From NCBI RefSeq assembly GCF_910586915.1, contig NZ_CAJULN010000035.1, forward strand, positions 1 through 27,745: a stretch of DNA of 27,745 bases, in the 5' to 3' direction. Shown here one piece after another: positions 1-7,640 of this stretch. This stretch comes from an uncultured Bacteroides sp. (GTDB lineage Bacteria; Bacteroidota; Bacteroidia; Bacteroidales; Bacteroidaceae). The notes under the pieces are model-generated. The model was not told where the DNA came from and did no database searches. It worked only from the letters and a program-made list of their open reading frames with translations. A program made the translations under genes and the position numbers. Positions within the stretch are counted from its first letter, which is position 1. Every line of letters begins with the position of its first letter.

Positions 1-214
1 AAATTTATTCTTTTTATACGTAACTGTCAGATTAAGTCTTGACTAATTCAGATGAAGCCATTCACCGTTCCGGATTTTCAGATTCACTTCTTTTTCTTCG
101 TGCAGTGTTCTTTCTCGAACTGGCGTAGCGTGGTAATGCTGAACCTTTCTTTGATGAACTCCCGGAGTCGAATAAAACTTTAATATTCCAATGATTGGGA
201 AAGGTGATTCTATA

Positions 215-1105
215 TCAGATTTTCATCTTATAGCAGATGACGACAGCCTTCACATTTGTTTCTGGATATTTGTTTTGGTAATAAACGGTAAGGTCTTGGT
301 ATAGCCACGGTACTACCGATTCGGGAGCGGGAGATTTGCTCACAGCCTTGCCGCAAATAAATACATCGTATTGTGTCGCATTCTCTTTAGAACCACTTTC
401 TTTTATGAACTTCCATTGCATATACCCCAATACGTTTCCTTTAGGAGGCAACAGCCGGTATGCTTCGGGAAAATCTTCGTAATCCTTTCTTTCGGTCTTA
501 AGGATGCCTTGCTCTACCACATTCTTCTCTGTGTCTAATAAAAACCAATTCTCAAATCGGCCGGTAATGTAACAGCGTAGATTTGGGGAAGAGAGTACTT
601 CATTGGCCATAAGGTCGTTTTCAATGCTTTCTTCTTGGTCTGCATCAATGGCATATTGAAAATCGGCATCTATATATGCGCAAAACTCCTCATAGTACCA
701 GGCAGGGATAAAGTTGAGGGGAAGGTTCGCGGAAGTTTTTTCTTCTTTCGATATTATTTCTAGAAAGTGGTATTCCGTCCATGCGGGGTCTCCCATGGTG
801 TAATCCAAATAGCTTGTTTCACTGATGCGGATTTTGTATTCATATCCGGGTTCGTATTCAAATCCTTCGATTGCCGGCAGTGCTTCCCACTCCGTGGCTC
901 CTTCTTTCATAACGGCATATACGTCCACCTGATTATAATTACCGCATGAAGTCACTACACCCGGAAGCTTTTCAGATGCCACCGTAAGGGCATATTCCTT
1001 ATAATCGGTGATTTTTCTTCCTTCTTTTTCGTCATTGCTGCAACTGATAAAACCGAATGTACAGAAGAATAATATCAGTATTCCTAATAATTTTGTAGTT
1101 TTCAT
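215..1105 (-). CDS. lipoprotein with DUF4377-like segment
   Basis: The 296-residue product begins with a lipoprotein signal peptide: MKTTK, a hydrophobic stretch, then lipobox FISC with Cys at about residue 22, followed by SNDE. It is therefore probably exported and lipidated. Residues about 75-120 (WEALPAIEGFEYEPGYEYK followed by a short linker and FLEIISKEE) resemble the DUF4377 family, which is common in Bacteroidetes lipoproteins and has no known biochemical role. The C-terminal 170 residues are not recognised. The start is firm: the ATG follows the stop of the upstream gene by one nucleotide, so the two are almost certainly co-transcribed and probably translationally coupled. The leader closely resembles that of the upstream lipoprotein, suggesting a shared origin. 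A role in envelope or stress function is inference only. Confidence 0.8.
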   Translation of the reverse strand: MKTTKLLGILILFFCTFGFISCSNDEKEGRKITDYKEYALTVASEKLPGVVTSCGNYNQVDVYAVMKEGATEWEALPAIEGFEYEPGYEYKIRISETSYLDYTMGDPAWTEYHFLEIISKEEKTSANLPLNFIPAWYYEEFCAYIDADFQYAIDADQEESIENDLMANEVLSSPNLRCYITGRFENWFLLDTEKNVVEQGILKTERKDYEDFPEAYRLLPPKGNVLGYMQWKFIKESGSKENATQYDVFICGKAVSKSPAPESVVPWLYQDLTVYYQNKYPETNVKAVVICYKMKI

Positions 1106-1106
1106 A

Positions 1107-1577
1107 TTATCTTGATTTTTGAATTATTTTCACTATTGCATGCCAATATCCATATCCGAGTTGAAACTCATAGAAACGTTTCTTATCTGATGTATTAGGT
1201 GCTAATTCGAACTGCATACAATATGGGGGTAGCTTTGTCTGATACTTGATATATCCCCATTCACCTTCCCAAACAGAATATTCATCAACCGGTTCTCTTT
1301 TACCTTGGTCGTTTTTTTGAGTCTGCGATACACCGTCTATGCAGACAGACGTTATGTATGTTAAATCAACATATTTACCTTTCCCGGTTATTGTAAATTT
1401 CATTCGGTCGGCCGGTGCCTCACCCCAGTATATTTCGGATTTTTTTTCTTTTGTCAGTTCTATACCATCCACGTCCATACTCAAAGAATGAAAGACTTCA
1501 TCTTCGTTGCTACAGCCGATAAAACAGAATACATACAAAAAAAGCATTGTTATTCCGAAAAGTTCTTTTGTTCTCAT
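1107..1577 (-). CDS. small lipoprotein of unknown function
   Basis: This is a 156-residue product starting MRTKELFGITMLFLY with lipobox FIGC, followed by SNEDE, so it is probably an exported lipoprotein. I chose the internal ATG at 1577 rather than the upstream ATG at 1634 for two reasons. It places the signal peptide at the N-terminus, and a TAnnTTTG promoter box (1604-1611) lies between the two candidates, so the longer form would begin upstream of transcription. The mature part is about 130 residues with many Lys, Glu and Tyr and no family I recognise. It sits one nucleotide upstream of the DUF4377-like lipoprotein and downstream of a Crp-like regulator on the same strand. The matching leader of its neighbour suggests a lipoprotein pair of common descent. 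Confidence 0.75.
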   Translation of the reverse strand: MRTKELFGITMLFLYVFCFIGCSNEDEVFHSLSMDVDGIELTKEKKSEIYWGEAPADRMKFTITGKGKYVDLTYITSVCIDGVSQTQKNDQGKREPVDEYSVWEGEWGYIKYQTKLPPYCMQFELAPNTSDKKRFYEFQLGYGYWHAIVKIIQKSR

Positions 1578-1603
1578 TTGTTTTCCTGCTTTGGTGATTA
1601 TGC

Positions 1604-1611
1604 CAAAGATA
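1604..1611 (-). promoter_or_regulatory. Bacteroides -7 promoter box for lipoprotein pair
   Basis: Minus-strand TATCTTTG matches the Bacteroidetes consensus TAnnTTTG. It lies 27 bp before the chosen ATG of the 156-residue lipoprotein, leaving a leader of about 20 nt. It separates the lipoprotein pair from the upstream Crp-like gene. Confidence 0.65.
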
Positions 1612-1683
1612 TGTAAATGCAGGATGCTGGGCAATAAGGAGCGATTCTTATTTTGCTAAATGAATGATATTCTTAACATAGGT

Positions 1684-2259
1684 TTATCGCTTGCACAGCT
1701 TGTTTCGGATTCGGCTCATGTGTACAGGTGTTATTTTGAGGTAAGACGCTATCTCTTTCAATGACATCATCTGCAAGATGTCAGGACATCTTTCCAGAAG
1801 TCGGAGATAACGCTCTTCCGGTGTGAATCTGAATAAATCCAAATAACGCGAATATGATTGGAAAAACACTTGTTCAGTTGCGATACGGGCAATACGTTGA
1901 CTTTCTTTGTTTTCCTCGAATTTTTGTTGTAAAAATTCGGAAGAACAGATGTAAATCTTACACGGGGTTATCGTTTGTATATTCAATTCAGACTTTATAT
2001 TATATAAACAAGTGGGATAATCGGCTATAAATTCATTTGGAAAGGAAAAGCCGACATTGTACAGTTTGTTTTCTGTCCAATTGGTACAACTGTATTTAAC
2101 TACGCCCGACAGGATAAACCCGAAGAAAGAACATATATCACCTTCACGGAGAATGAACTCATTCCTTTTATAATGTCGTAATTCTCCGTATTTTAGACAC
2201 AACCCTTTAAAAAAGTCTATGTCTATATTGCTCATATATGAATTAAATTCAGTCATCAT
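1684..2259 (-). CDS. Crp/Fnr-family transcriptional regulator
   Basis: The 191-residue protein has Crp/Fnr architecture. The N-terminal cyclic-nucleotide-binding-like beta roll spans about residues 15-110 (RNEFILREGDICSFFGFILSG is typical of its first strands). A long dimer helix follows, then a C-terminal helix-turn-helix at about residues 160-191 (LKEIASYLKITPVHMSRIR), which is the expected recognition element. The N-terminal four-Cys cluster of oxygen-sensing FNR is absent, and the phosphate-binding cassette of cAMP-binding CRP is not obvious, so the ligand is unknown. The first of two consecutive ATGs is used; a -7 box lies 16 bp upstream. It may control the two lipoproteins just downstream, but that is inferred from position only. 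Confidence 0.88.
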   Translation of the reverse strand: MMTEFNSYMSNIDIDFFKGLCLKYGELRHYKRNEFILREGDICSFFGFILSGVVKYSCTNWTENKLYNVGFSFPNEFIADYPTCLYNIKSELNIQTITPCKIYICSSEFLQQKFEENKESQRIARIATEQVFFQSYSRYLDLFRFTPEERYLRLLERCPDILQMMSLKEIASYLKITPVHMSRIRNKLCKR

Positions 2260-2275
2260 TTACTTGTCAATGAAG

Positions 2276-2283
2276 CAAATGTA
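2276..2283 (-). promoter_or_regulatory. -7 promoter box for Crp-like regulator
   Basis: Minus-strand TACATTTG matches TAnnTTTG and lies 16 bp before the tandem ATGs of the regulator, which implies a very short leader. Confidence 0.55.
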
Positions 2284-2390
2284 TAAAAAATACCCGAAAT
2301 ATGCTTGATAGTACTTAACTACATTGTTTAAATATTCAAAAAAGTATGTAACATAACATGTTTGCTATATTTTTAAGTTCAAAGGTTTAG

Positions 2391-2490
2391 TACGTTTCTT
2401 TGTCTATATATCCAAAACGAACTAAACTTATTTAGATAGCAAATTATATGTGCTGGCGAAAAGAAAAACAGTATTCTTTTCGCCAGTTTT
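2391..2490 (+). ncRNA. possible small RNA ending in a strong hairpin terminator
   Basis: A perfect 13-bp stem (2453-2465 with 2474-2486, 8-nt loop, arm CTGGCGAAAAGAA) is followed by TTTTACTTTT, a textbook plus-strand intrinsic terminator. No plus-strand ORF precedes it; the only upstream gene points the other way. A near-consensus -7 box, TACGTTTC (2391-2398, one mismatch), could start a transcript of about 85 nt. The terminator is clear; the RNA is inferred and could instead be a remnant of a lost gene. Confidence 0.3.
2453..2490 (+). terminator. intrinsic terminator without an upstream gene
   Basis: The stem is CTGGCGAAAAGAA (2453-2465) paired with 2474-2486, followed by a T-rich tail. There is no annotated gene to terminate on this strand. 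Confidence 0.7.
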
Positions 2491-2515
2491 ACTTTTATGG
2501 TTAGAGGGCTTTTGT

Positions 2516-2523
2516 TACCTTTG
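2516..2523 (+). promoter_or_regulatory. -7 promoter box upstream of candidate sRNA
   Basis: TACCTTTG is a perfect TAnnTTTG match. About seven bases after it begins the left arm (2530) of a long-range stem whose right arm ends in a T-rich tail. Confidence 0.5.
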
Positions 2524-2529
2524 CACATG

Positions 2530-2610
2530 AAGCCCACCACAAAGCGATTTCTTCGTTTTTTTTGTTACTATTTTGTTACCCGCTATTAGTAATAGGTGGG
2601 CTTTTGTTTT
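2530..2610 (+). ncRNA. candidate ~80-nt small RNA closed by 5'-3' stem
   Basis: The arms AAGCCCACC (2530-2538) and GGTGGGCTT (2595-2603) are exact complements, and the second is followed by TTGTTTT. The left arm begins where a transcript from the -7 box at 2516-2523 should start, so the 5' end would pair with the 3' end and form the terminator. The interior has further potential helices: ACAAAGCGA against TCGTT...TTTGT, and TTACTA against TAGTAA. An overlapping 20-codon ORF (ATG at 2527, peptide MKPTTKRFLRFFCYYFVTRY) would start upstream of the predicted 5' end, so I favour RNA over peptide. No known RNA family was recognised. Confidence 0.4.
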
Positions 2611-2960
2611 AATAATCAGGTTTATATGATATTATATATATAATATGTGGCAGAATATCATCAACAGTTGGCAGTTATGGAAAAAGAGGAGGAATGAGAG
2701 AGGATAATGGATGCAGCGTGTTGCCACGCCATCTCTGTTTCCCGTAGTTCAATGCTGCTTCATATTGCTTCCGCCCACCTGTTTCTCTCTTTTTTTGCAA
2801 AGGACAACTGGAGTCGGCCGTTTGGTCAATTCCAGTCGGCCGTTGTTATCTCGGCTTTTCGGGGGCGGGCAGAAAGCATCTTCGCAGTCTTCTGTCCGCT
2901 TGTTCTATATAGAGTCTGAGTATGGGGAAAGAGCCGGGACGGCGCGGCGGAAACACCCTG
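2611..2960. other. intergenic region without supported gene
   Basis: The first 60 bases are very AT-rich, with alternating AT around 2629-2645. Composition then becomes GC-rich and continues so into the neighbouring muramidase gene. Short overlapping ORFs here have no recognisable domains and are compatible with chance. An imperfect 22-bp unit occurs twice in tandem at about 2802-2845, each containing AGTCGGCCGTT. Confidence 0.5.
2802..2845. repeat. two-copy imperfect 22-bp tandem repeat
   Basis: Two adjacent 22-bp units share AGTCGGCCGTT at 2812-2822 and 2834-2844, with similar sequence before it. It lies downstream of the minus-strand muramidase gene in otherwise unexplained GC-rich DNA. 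Confidence 0.5.
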
Positions 2961-4127
2961 TCAGTAGAGCAGGTATTTCTTTCTCATCTCTTTGTAGTCC
3001 TGCAACTCCTTTTGCCAGCTGTGGCGGATGGTCTCTTCCGATTCGCCCCGGAGGATGGCTTTGCGTACGCTGTCTGTACCCATGAGCAAATCAAACCACC
3101 GGGCACGGGAGAAGAAAGCCGCCCCTTCGCCCGATAAGCGGTAGAAGCGGAGGAAATAGCGGAGTGTGAATCCGTTGGTGTCGGTTGCTTTTCGGAGGTC
3201 CTCCCCATAGCAGAGGCGGCCTTTGTGCATCGGATTCTTGTCGAAGCCGGGCAGGGAGCGGGGCGTAAAGGTGAAGCTGCCGTATTTCCTGTCGGGCGCG
3301 CCCAATACCTGGAAGGGAAAAGTCGTTCCCCGCCCTACGCTGATGCGGGTAGCTTCGAACGGGCAGAGCGAAGCATACAGGCGGACGGACTGCCCGTCGG
3401 GCAGATTCGGAGAGGGCTTTATGGGGAGTGCGTAAGGTTCTCCGTGCTTCCAGCCCGATACCGGGATTACCTTTAGTGGACAAGGATTGCGCCTGCCGCC
3501 AATCCACCCCTCCCCGTTTATCATCTGCGCCAGTTCGCCGACGGTGCATCCATGAAGCACCGGAACGGGAAGCATACCCACAAAACTGCGGTACTCCGGG
3601 CGGAGTACCGGCCCCTCCACGTAGTCGCACGGGTTGGGACGGTCGAGTACAATCATCTCTTTGCGGTTCTCGGCGCACGCCGCCATTACGTAGTACATCG
3701 TACTGATATAGGTATAGAAACGCGCTCCCACATCCTGAATGTCGAACAAAACCACATCAATCCCCTGTAATTGGGCGGCGGTAGGCTTTTTGTTATTGCC
3801 ATAGAGAGAGAGGATGGGAATTCCGGTGCGCAAGTCTTTGCCGTCTTTCACCGTTTCGCCCGCATCGGCCTTTCCACGGAAGCCGTGTTCGGGGGCAAAA
3901 ACCTTGACCACGTTGACGTGCAGTTTCAGCAGCGTATCGAGCAGGTGAGTCTGTTCTGCGCCTACTACTGAGGTGTGGTTCACTACCATTCCGACACGTT
4001 TGCCCTTGACGAGCGGCAAGTATCGGTCAAGGCGTTCGGCTCCGGTGACAACTTTGCCGCTCAGGCACGCGGGGAAGAAGAGTGCGGCCAATAGAAATAA
4101 AAGAATGAGGGTGGTTCTATTTCCCAT
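2961..4127 (-). CDS. DUF1343/NamZ-like exo-beta-N-acetylmuramidase lipoprotein
   Basis: The 388-residue protein matches the DUF1343 (NamZ, CAZy GH171) family. Visible family features are GKRVGMVVNHTSVV near residue 42, FAPEHGFRGKADAGE near 80, the DxxGxRFYTY segment DIQDVGARFYTY near 130, VLDRPNP near 160, and SVGRGTTFPFQVLGAP near 270. Characterised members remove non-reducing-end N-acetylmuramic acid from peptidoglycan fragments during cell-wall turnover. The N-terminus is a lipoprotein signal (hydrophobic LILLFLLAALFFPAC, lipobox FPAC), so it should act outside the cytoplasmic membrane. It is transcribed divergently from the HD-domain gene across a 67-bp gap. The gene is noticeably richer in GC than the regulator and lipoproteins to its left. 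The family assignment is firm; the exact substrate is inferred. Confidence 0.88.
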   Translation of the reverse strand: MGNRTTLILLFLLAALFFPACLSGKVVTGAERLDRYLPLVKGKRVGMVVNHTSVVGAEQTHLLDTLLKLHVNVVKVFAPEHGFRGKADAGETVKDGKDLRTGIPILSLYGNNKKPTAAQLQGIDVVLFDIQDVGARFYTYISTMYYVMAACAENRKEMIVLDRPNPCDYVEGPVLRPEYRSFVGMLPVPVLHGCTVGELAQMINGEGWIGGRRNPCPLKVIPVSGWKHGEPYALPIKPSPNLPDGQSVRLYASLCPFEATRISVGRGTTFPFQVLGAPDRKYGSFTFTPRSLPGFDKNPMHKGRLCYGEDLRKATDTNGFTLRYFLRFYRLSGEGAAFFSRARWFDLLMGTDSVRKAILRGESEETIRHSWQKELQDYKEMRKKYLLY

Positions 4128-4152
4128 GTCGGTTATTTTTAGTAATATTGCA

Positions 4153-4160
4153 CAAAATTA
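4153..4160 (-). promoter_or_regulatory. -7 promoter box for NamZ-like gene
   Basis: Minus-strand TAATTTTG matches TAnnTTTG and sits 25 bp before the muramidase ATG, within the short divergent intergenic region. Confidence 0.6.
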
Positions 4161-4194
4161 TTAATTTCTCTTCAAGAGAGCAAAAAACAGGCCC

Positions 4195-4731
4195 ATGAAT
4201 CCATACGAAATCATTGACAAGTATTATCCCGAAAATACAGAACAACGGCAAATCCTGGTCATACACAGCCTTTCCGTTGCCGGCAAGGCGATGAAGATAT
4301 TAGATGCGCATCCCGAACTGCGTTTGAACCGGAGTTTTGTAAAAGAAGCTGCCATGCTGCATGACATCGGCATCTTTCAGACGGATGCGCCGGGCATTCA
4401 GTGTTTCGGAGAGAATCTGTACATCGCTCACGGATATTTGGGGGCCGAACTCCTGCGTGCCGAAGGGTTTCCGCAACACGCGCTGGTTTGCGAACGCCAT
4501 ACGGGAGCAGGGCTTTCCTTGCAGGATATCATCGGCCGGCAACTTCCCGTGCCCCACCGCGAGATGTTGCCTGTCACGATGGAGGAGCAACTGATTTGCT
4601 TTGCCGACAAATTCTTCTCTAAGACCCACCTGGACGAAGAAAAGTCGGTAGAAAAGGCACGCCAGAGTATCGCCAAGCATGGGGAAGAGGGACTGTACCG
4701 CTTCGACAGATGGTGTTCGCTCTTTTTGTAG
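4195..4731 (+). CDS. HD-domain (HDIG) phosphohydrolase-like protein
   Basis: The 178-residue product carries the metal ligands of an HD phosphohydrolase. They are a His near residue 24 (VIHSLSVAGKA), the HD pair in AAMLHDIGIF at about 56-57, His in IAHGYLGAE near 78, His in CERHTGAG near 101, and Asp in CFADKFFSK near 137. The family hydrolyses phosphate esters of nucleotides or related compounds; the substrate of this small stand-alone member is not known. There is no signal peptide, so it is probably cytoplasmic. It is divergent from the NamZ-like gene and followed, after a 90-bp gap with its own promoter box, by lptD. Function beyond the HD fold is not claimed. Confidence 0.85.
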   Translation: MNPYEIIDKYYPENTEQRQILVIHSLSVAGKAMKILDAHPELRLNRSFVKEAAMLHDIGIFQTDAPGIQCFGENLYIAHGYLGAELLRAEGFPQHALVCERHTGAGLSLQDIIGRQLPVPHREMLPVTMEEQLICFADKFFSKTHLDEEKSVEKARQSIAKHGEEGLYRFDRWCSLFL

Positions 4732-4786
4732 CATTAAAAAATGATTAAATAACGAAGATTCTGACTCATTATTGGTGAAGTTTGCG

Positions 4787-4794
4787 TACTTTTG
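4787..4794 (+). promoter_or_regulatory. -7 promoter box for lptD-like gene
   Basis: TACTTTTG matches TAnnTTTG and lies 27 bp before the ATG of the large outer-membrane protein. Confidence 0.65.
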
Positions 4795-4821
4795 CCACTT
4801 CAAGCGTAAAACTATTAGTTA

Positions 4822-7539
4822 ATGGCGCCATTGAAAGCGAAAATACTTATATCATTTATACTACTGATTGTCTTGCTGATGCTTCCCGACGAGGCCATGT
4901 CTCAGCGTCGGAGAAGAGGGATGGTTACCTCCAATACTGCACAGACGGATGCTCCGCAAGGAAACGATTCGTTGAGGACGGCGGATACGGTTACGGTGCG
5001 CATCGATTCCGTTGCACCCGTTCGGAAGAAGCAGCCGCTCGACGCACCGGTTGTCTACGAATCCAACGACTCCACGGTGTTTACTTTGGGAGGCTCTGCC
5101 ACGCTTTACGGTAGCGGCAAGGTCAATTATCAGAATATCGAACTGGCCGCCGAGGTGATTTCGATGAACCTGGATAGCAGCACCGTTCACGCCTACGGCA
5201 TCAAGGACTCTACCGGAGTGGAGAAAGGCAAACCTGTATTCAAGGAGGGAGACACGTCGTACGACACGGAGACAATCCGCTACAACTTCAAGACAAAGAA
5301 AGCGGGAATCACGGATATCGTCACCCAACAGGGCGAAGGATACGTGACCGGAAGCAGGGCCAAGAAAGGAGCCAACGATGAAATCTTTATGGAACAGGGA
5401 CGCTATACCACCTGCGACCACCACGACCATCCCCACTTCTATATGCAACTGACACGTGCGAAAGTACGTCCCAAGAAGAATGTGGTGACAGGGCCTGCTT
5501 ATCTGGTGGTGGAAGACGTGCCCTTGCCGTTGGCAGTTCCGTTCTTCTTCTTTCCCTTCTCCAGCAGTTATTCTTCGGGTTTCATCATGCCTACTTACAT
5601 GGATGACTCCAGCCGTGGCTTCGGTTTGGCGGAAGGGGGCTATTACTTTGCCATCAGTGACCTCATGGACCTGAAGATGACGGGAGATATTTTCACGAAA
5701 GGTTCGTGGAGGCTCTCCGCGCTGACGAATTACAATAAACGCTACAAGTACTCCGGTACGCTGCAAGCAGACTATCAGGTCACCAAGACGGGCGACAAGG
5801 GAATGCCCGACTACTCGGTTGCTAAGGACTTCAAGATTGTATGGAACCATCGTCAGGACGCTAAAGCCAGTCCCAACAGTACCTTCTCTGCCAGTGTGAA
5901 CTTCTCGACCAGCAGTTATGAACGTTCCAATATCAACAACCTCTACAATTCGCAGTTGTTGACTCAGAATACCAAGACGTCGAGTATCAGTTATTCGCGC
6001 AGTTTCCCCGACATCGGCCTTACGCTGTCTGGAACGACCAATATTGCCCAGACCATGCACGACTCTTCGATTGCCGTGACATTGCCCGACCTTAATATCA
6101 CATTAAGCCGCCTTTTCCCCTTCAAGCGTAAGAAAGCGGCGGGTGCCGAACGCTGGTATGAGAAGATTTCTCTCAGCTATACCGGACGTCTGACAAACAG
6201 TATCCGTACCAAAGACGACCGTTTGTTCAAGGCCGGACTCAACGAATGGGAGAATGCGATGAATCATAACATCCCTATCAGTGCCACGTTTACACTGTTC
6301 AAATATTTGCAGCTTTCGCCTTCGGTCAATTATACCGAACGGTGGTACACCCGCAAGATTAACCAGCATTACAACGAAGACAAACACCAGTTGGAAGCCT
6401 TGCCGGGCGATTCGCTCAACGGCTTTTACAGGGTATCCAATTATTCGGCAAGTTTGAGCCTGAGCACCAAACTCTATGGTATGTATAAGCCGCTTTTCGC
6501 AAAGAAGAAGGAAATACAGATTCGTCACGTGCTCACGCCGCAGGTCAGTTTGAGCGGCGCGCCGGGATTCAGCAAGTATTGGGAAGAGTACACCGACTAT
6601 AACGGTCAGACGCAATATTATTCACCTTTCACCGGACAGCCCTATGGCGTGCCTTCGCGTGAGGGGTCGGGGACGGTCAGTTTCTCCGTTTCCAATAATC
6701 TCGAGATGAAGTATTACGATGCCAAGAAGGATACACTCAAGAAAGTCAGTCTGATTGACGAACTGGGCGCAAGTATGTCCTACAACATGGCGGCAAAGGA
6801 ACGGCCGTGGAGCGATTTGAGCATGAATATCCGTCTGAAACTTACCAAGAATTATACTTTCAATATGAACGCCTCGTTTGCTACCTACGCCTATACGTTT
6901 GATAAGAATGGTAATGTAGTGACCGGCAACCGTACGGAATGGTCATACGGACGTTTCGGACGATTCCAGGGTTATGGCTCTTCTTTCAATTATACCTTCA
7001 ATAATGATACTTGGAAGAAATGGTTCGGTCCGAAAGAAGATGAGAAAGGCAAGAACAAAAAGAATGGAGACGACGATGAGGAGGATGCCGAAGGAACCGG
7101 CAGCGAAGAGATTGCTACCACAAAGAAGGTAGAAAAGGCGCAGGCGGACTCGGATGGTTATCAGGTGTTTAAAATGCCCTGGTCGCTGAGCCTCAGTTAT
7201 TCGTTCAATATCCGCGAGGACAGGAAGAAGCCTATCAACCGCCATTCCATGAGGTATCCTTATACTTATACGCATAATCTCAATGCCAACGGAAACATAA
7301 AGATTTCCAATAACTGGTCGCTCTCTTTCAACTCGGGATATGATTTCCAGGCCAAAGAGATTACGCAGACTTCCTGCACCATCTCGCGCGACTTGCACTG
7401 TTTTAATTTGTCTGCCAGCCTTTCACCCTTCGGACGCTGGAAGTACTACAACGTAACCATCCGTGCCAATGCAAGTATCCTGCAAGACTTGAAGTACGAA
7501 CAGAGAAGCCAGACGCAAAGCAACGTACAATGGTACTAA
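4822..7539 (+). CDS. lptD: LptD/OstA-like LPS-assembly outer-membrane protein
   Basis: The 905-residue protein begins with a cleavable signal peptide (hydrophobic LISFILLIVLLMLP, cleavage near AMS at about residue 27). It is followed by an OstA/LptA-type beta-jellyroll region at about residues 65-235 (VFTLGGSATLYGSGKVNYQN, YVTGSRAKKG, VVTGPAYLVVEDVPLPLAVP). The remainder is a long beta-barrel rich in alternating aromatic strands (YYFAISDLMDLKMTGD, YSGTLQADYQ). It ends in VQWY, an aromatic C-terminus typical of barrels. Known LptD inserts lipopolysaccharide into the outer leaflet of the outer membrane. A very acidic and lysine-rich stretch at about residues 735-770 is probably a surface or periplasmic loop. 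Length is typical for Bacteroidetes versions, which exceed the E. coli protein. The LptE partner is not in the window. Confidence 0.85.
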   Translation: MAPLKAKILISFILLIVLLMLPDEAMSQRRRRGMVTSNTAQTDAPQGNDSLRTADTVTVRIDSVAPVRKKQPLDAPVVYESNDSTVFTLGGSATLYGSGKVNYQNIELAAEVISMNLDSSTVHAYGIKDSTGVEKGKPVFKEGDTSYDTETIRYNFKTKKAGITDIVTQQGEGYVTGSRAKKGANDEIFMEQGRYTTCDHHDHPHFYMQLTRAKVRPKKNVVTGPAYLVVEDVPLPLAVPFFFFPFSSSYSSGFIMPTYMDDSSRGFGLAEGGYYFAISDLMDLKMTGDIFTKGSWRLSALTNYNKRYKYSGTLQADYQVTKTGDKGMPDYSVAKDFKIVWNHRQDAKASPNSTFSASVNFSTSSYERSNINNLYNSQLLTQNTKTSSISYSRSFPDIGLTLSGTTNIAQTMHDSSIAVTLPDLNITLSRLFPFKRKKAAGAERWYEKISLSYTGRLTNSIRTKDDRLFKAGLNEWENAMNHNIPISATFTLFKYLQLSPSVNYTERWYTRKINQHYNEDKHQLEALPGDSLNGFYRVSNYSASLSLSTKLYGMYKPLFAKKKEIQIRHVLTPQVSLSGAPGFSKYWEEYTDYNGQTQYYSPFTGQPYGVPSREGSGTVSFSVSNNLEMKYYDAKKDTLKKVSLIDELGASMSYNMAAKERPWSDLSMNIRLKLTKNYTFNMNASFATYAYTFDKNGNVVTGNRTEWSYGRFGRFQGYGSSFNYTFNNDTWKKWFGPKEDEKGKNKKNGDDDEEDAEGTGSEEIATTKKVEKAQADSDGYQVFKMPWSLSLSYSFNIREDRKKPINRHSMRYPYTYTHNLNANGNIKISNNWSLSFNSGYDFQAKEITQTSCTISRDLHCFNLSASLSPFGRWKYYNVTIRANASILQDLKYEQRSQTQSNVQWY

Positions 7540-7555
7540 GGAATTAGAAATTATA

Positions 7556-7625
7556 AATTAAAGATTAAAGGCTGCGCTATCACTTCATTGTAGAAAGAAA
7601 ATAGCGCAGCCTTTAATCTTTAATT
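7556..7625. terminator. bidirectional terminator between lptD and ung
   Basis: A perfect 25-bp inverted repeat (7556-7580 with 7601-7625, 20-nt loop) has a GC core GGCTGCGCTAT. Its AT-rich outer arms supply T-rich tails on both strands. It separates the convergent LptD-like and uracil-DNA glycosylase genes. Confidence 0.9.
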
Positions 7626-7640
7626 ACTTAATTCCCTGAC

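Noticed and set aside
84..179. Minus-strand open stretch ending FEKEHCTKKKK, resembling the tail of a small regulator.
   Set aside because: It is only 32 codons between stops, has no start codon, and matches no family I can name. It could be a gene remnant but is too weak to annotate.
2707..2919. Overlapping plus-strand ORFs of 70-124 codons in the gap before the NamZ-like gene.
   Set aside because: No domain, signal or promoter; Cys/Ser/Phe-rich composition and three overlapping frames are typical of chance ORFs in GC-rich DNA.
4861..6060. 399-codon minus-strand ORF.
   Set aside because: It lies wholly antisense to the LptD-like gene, with no start signal and no family similarity.
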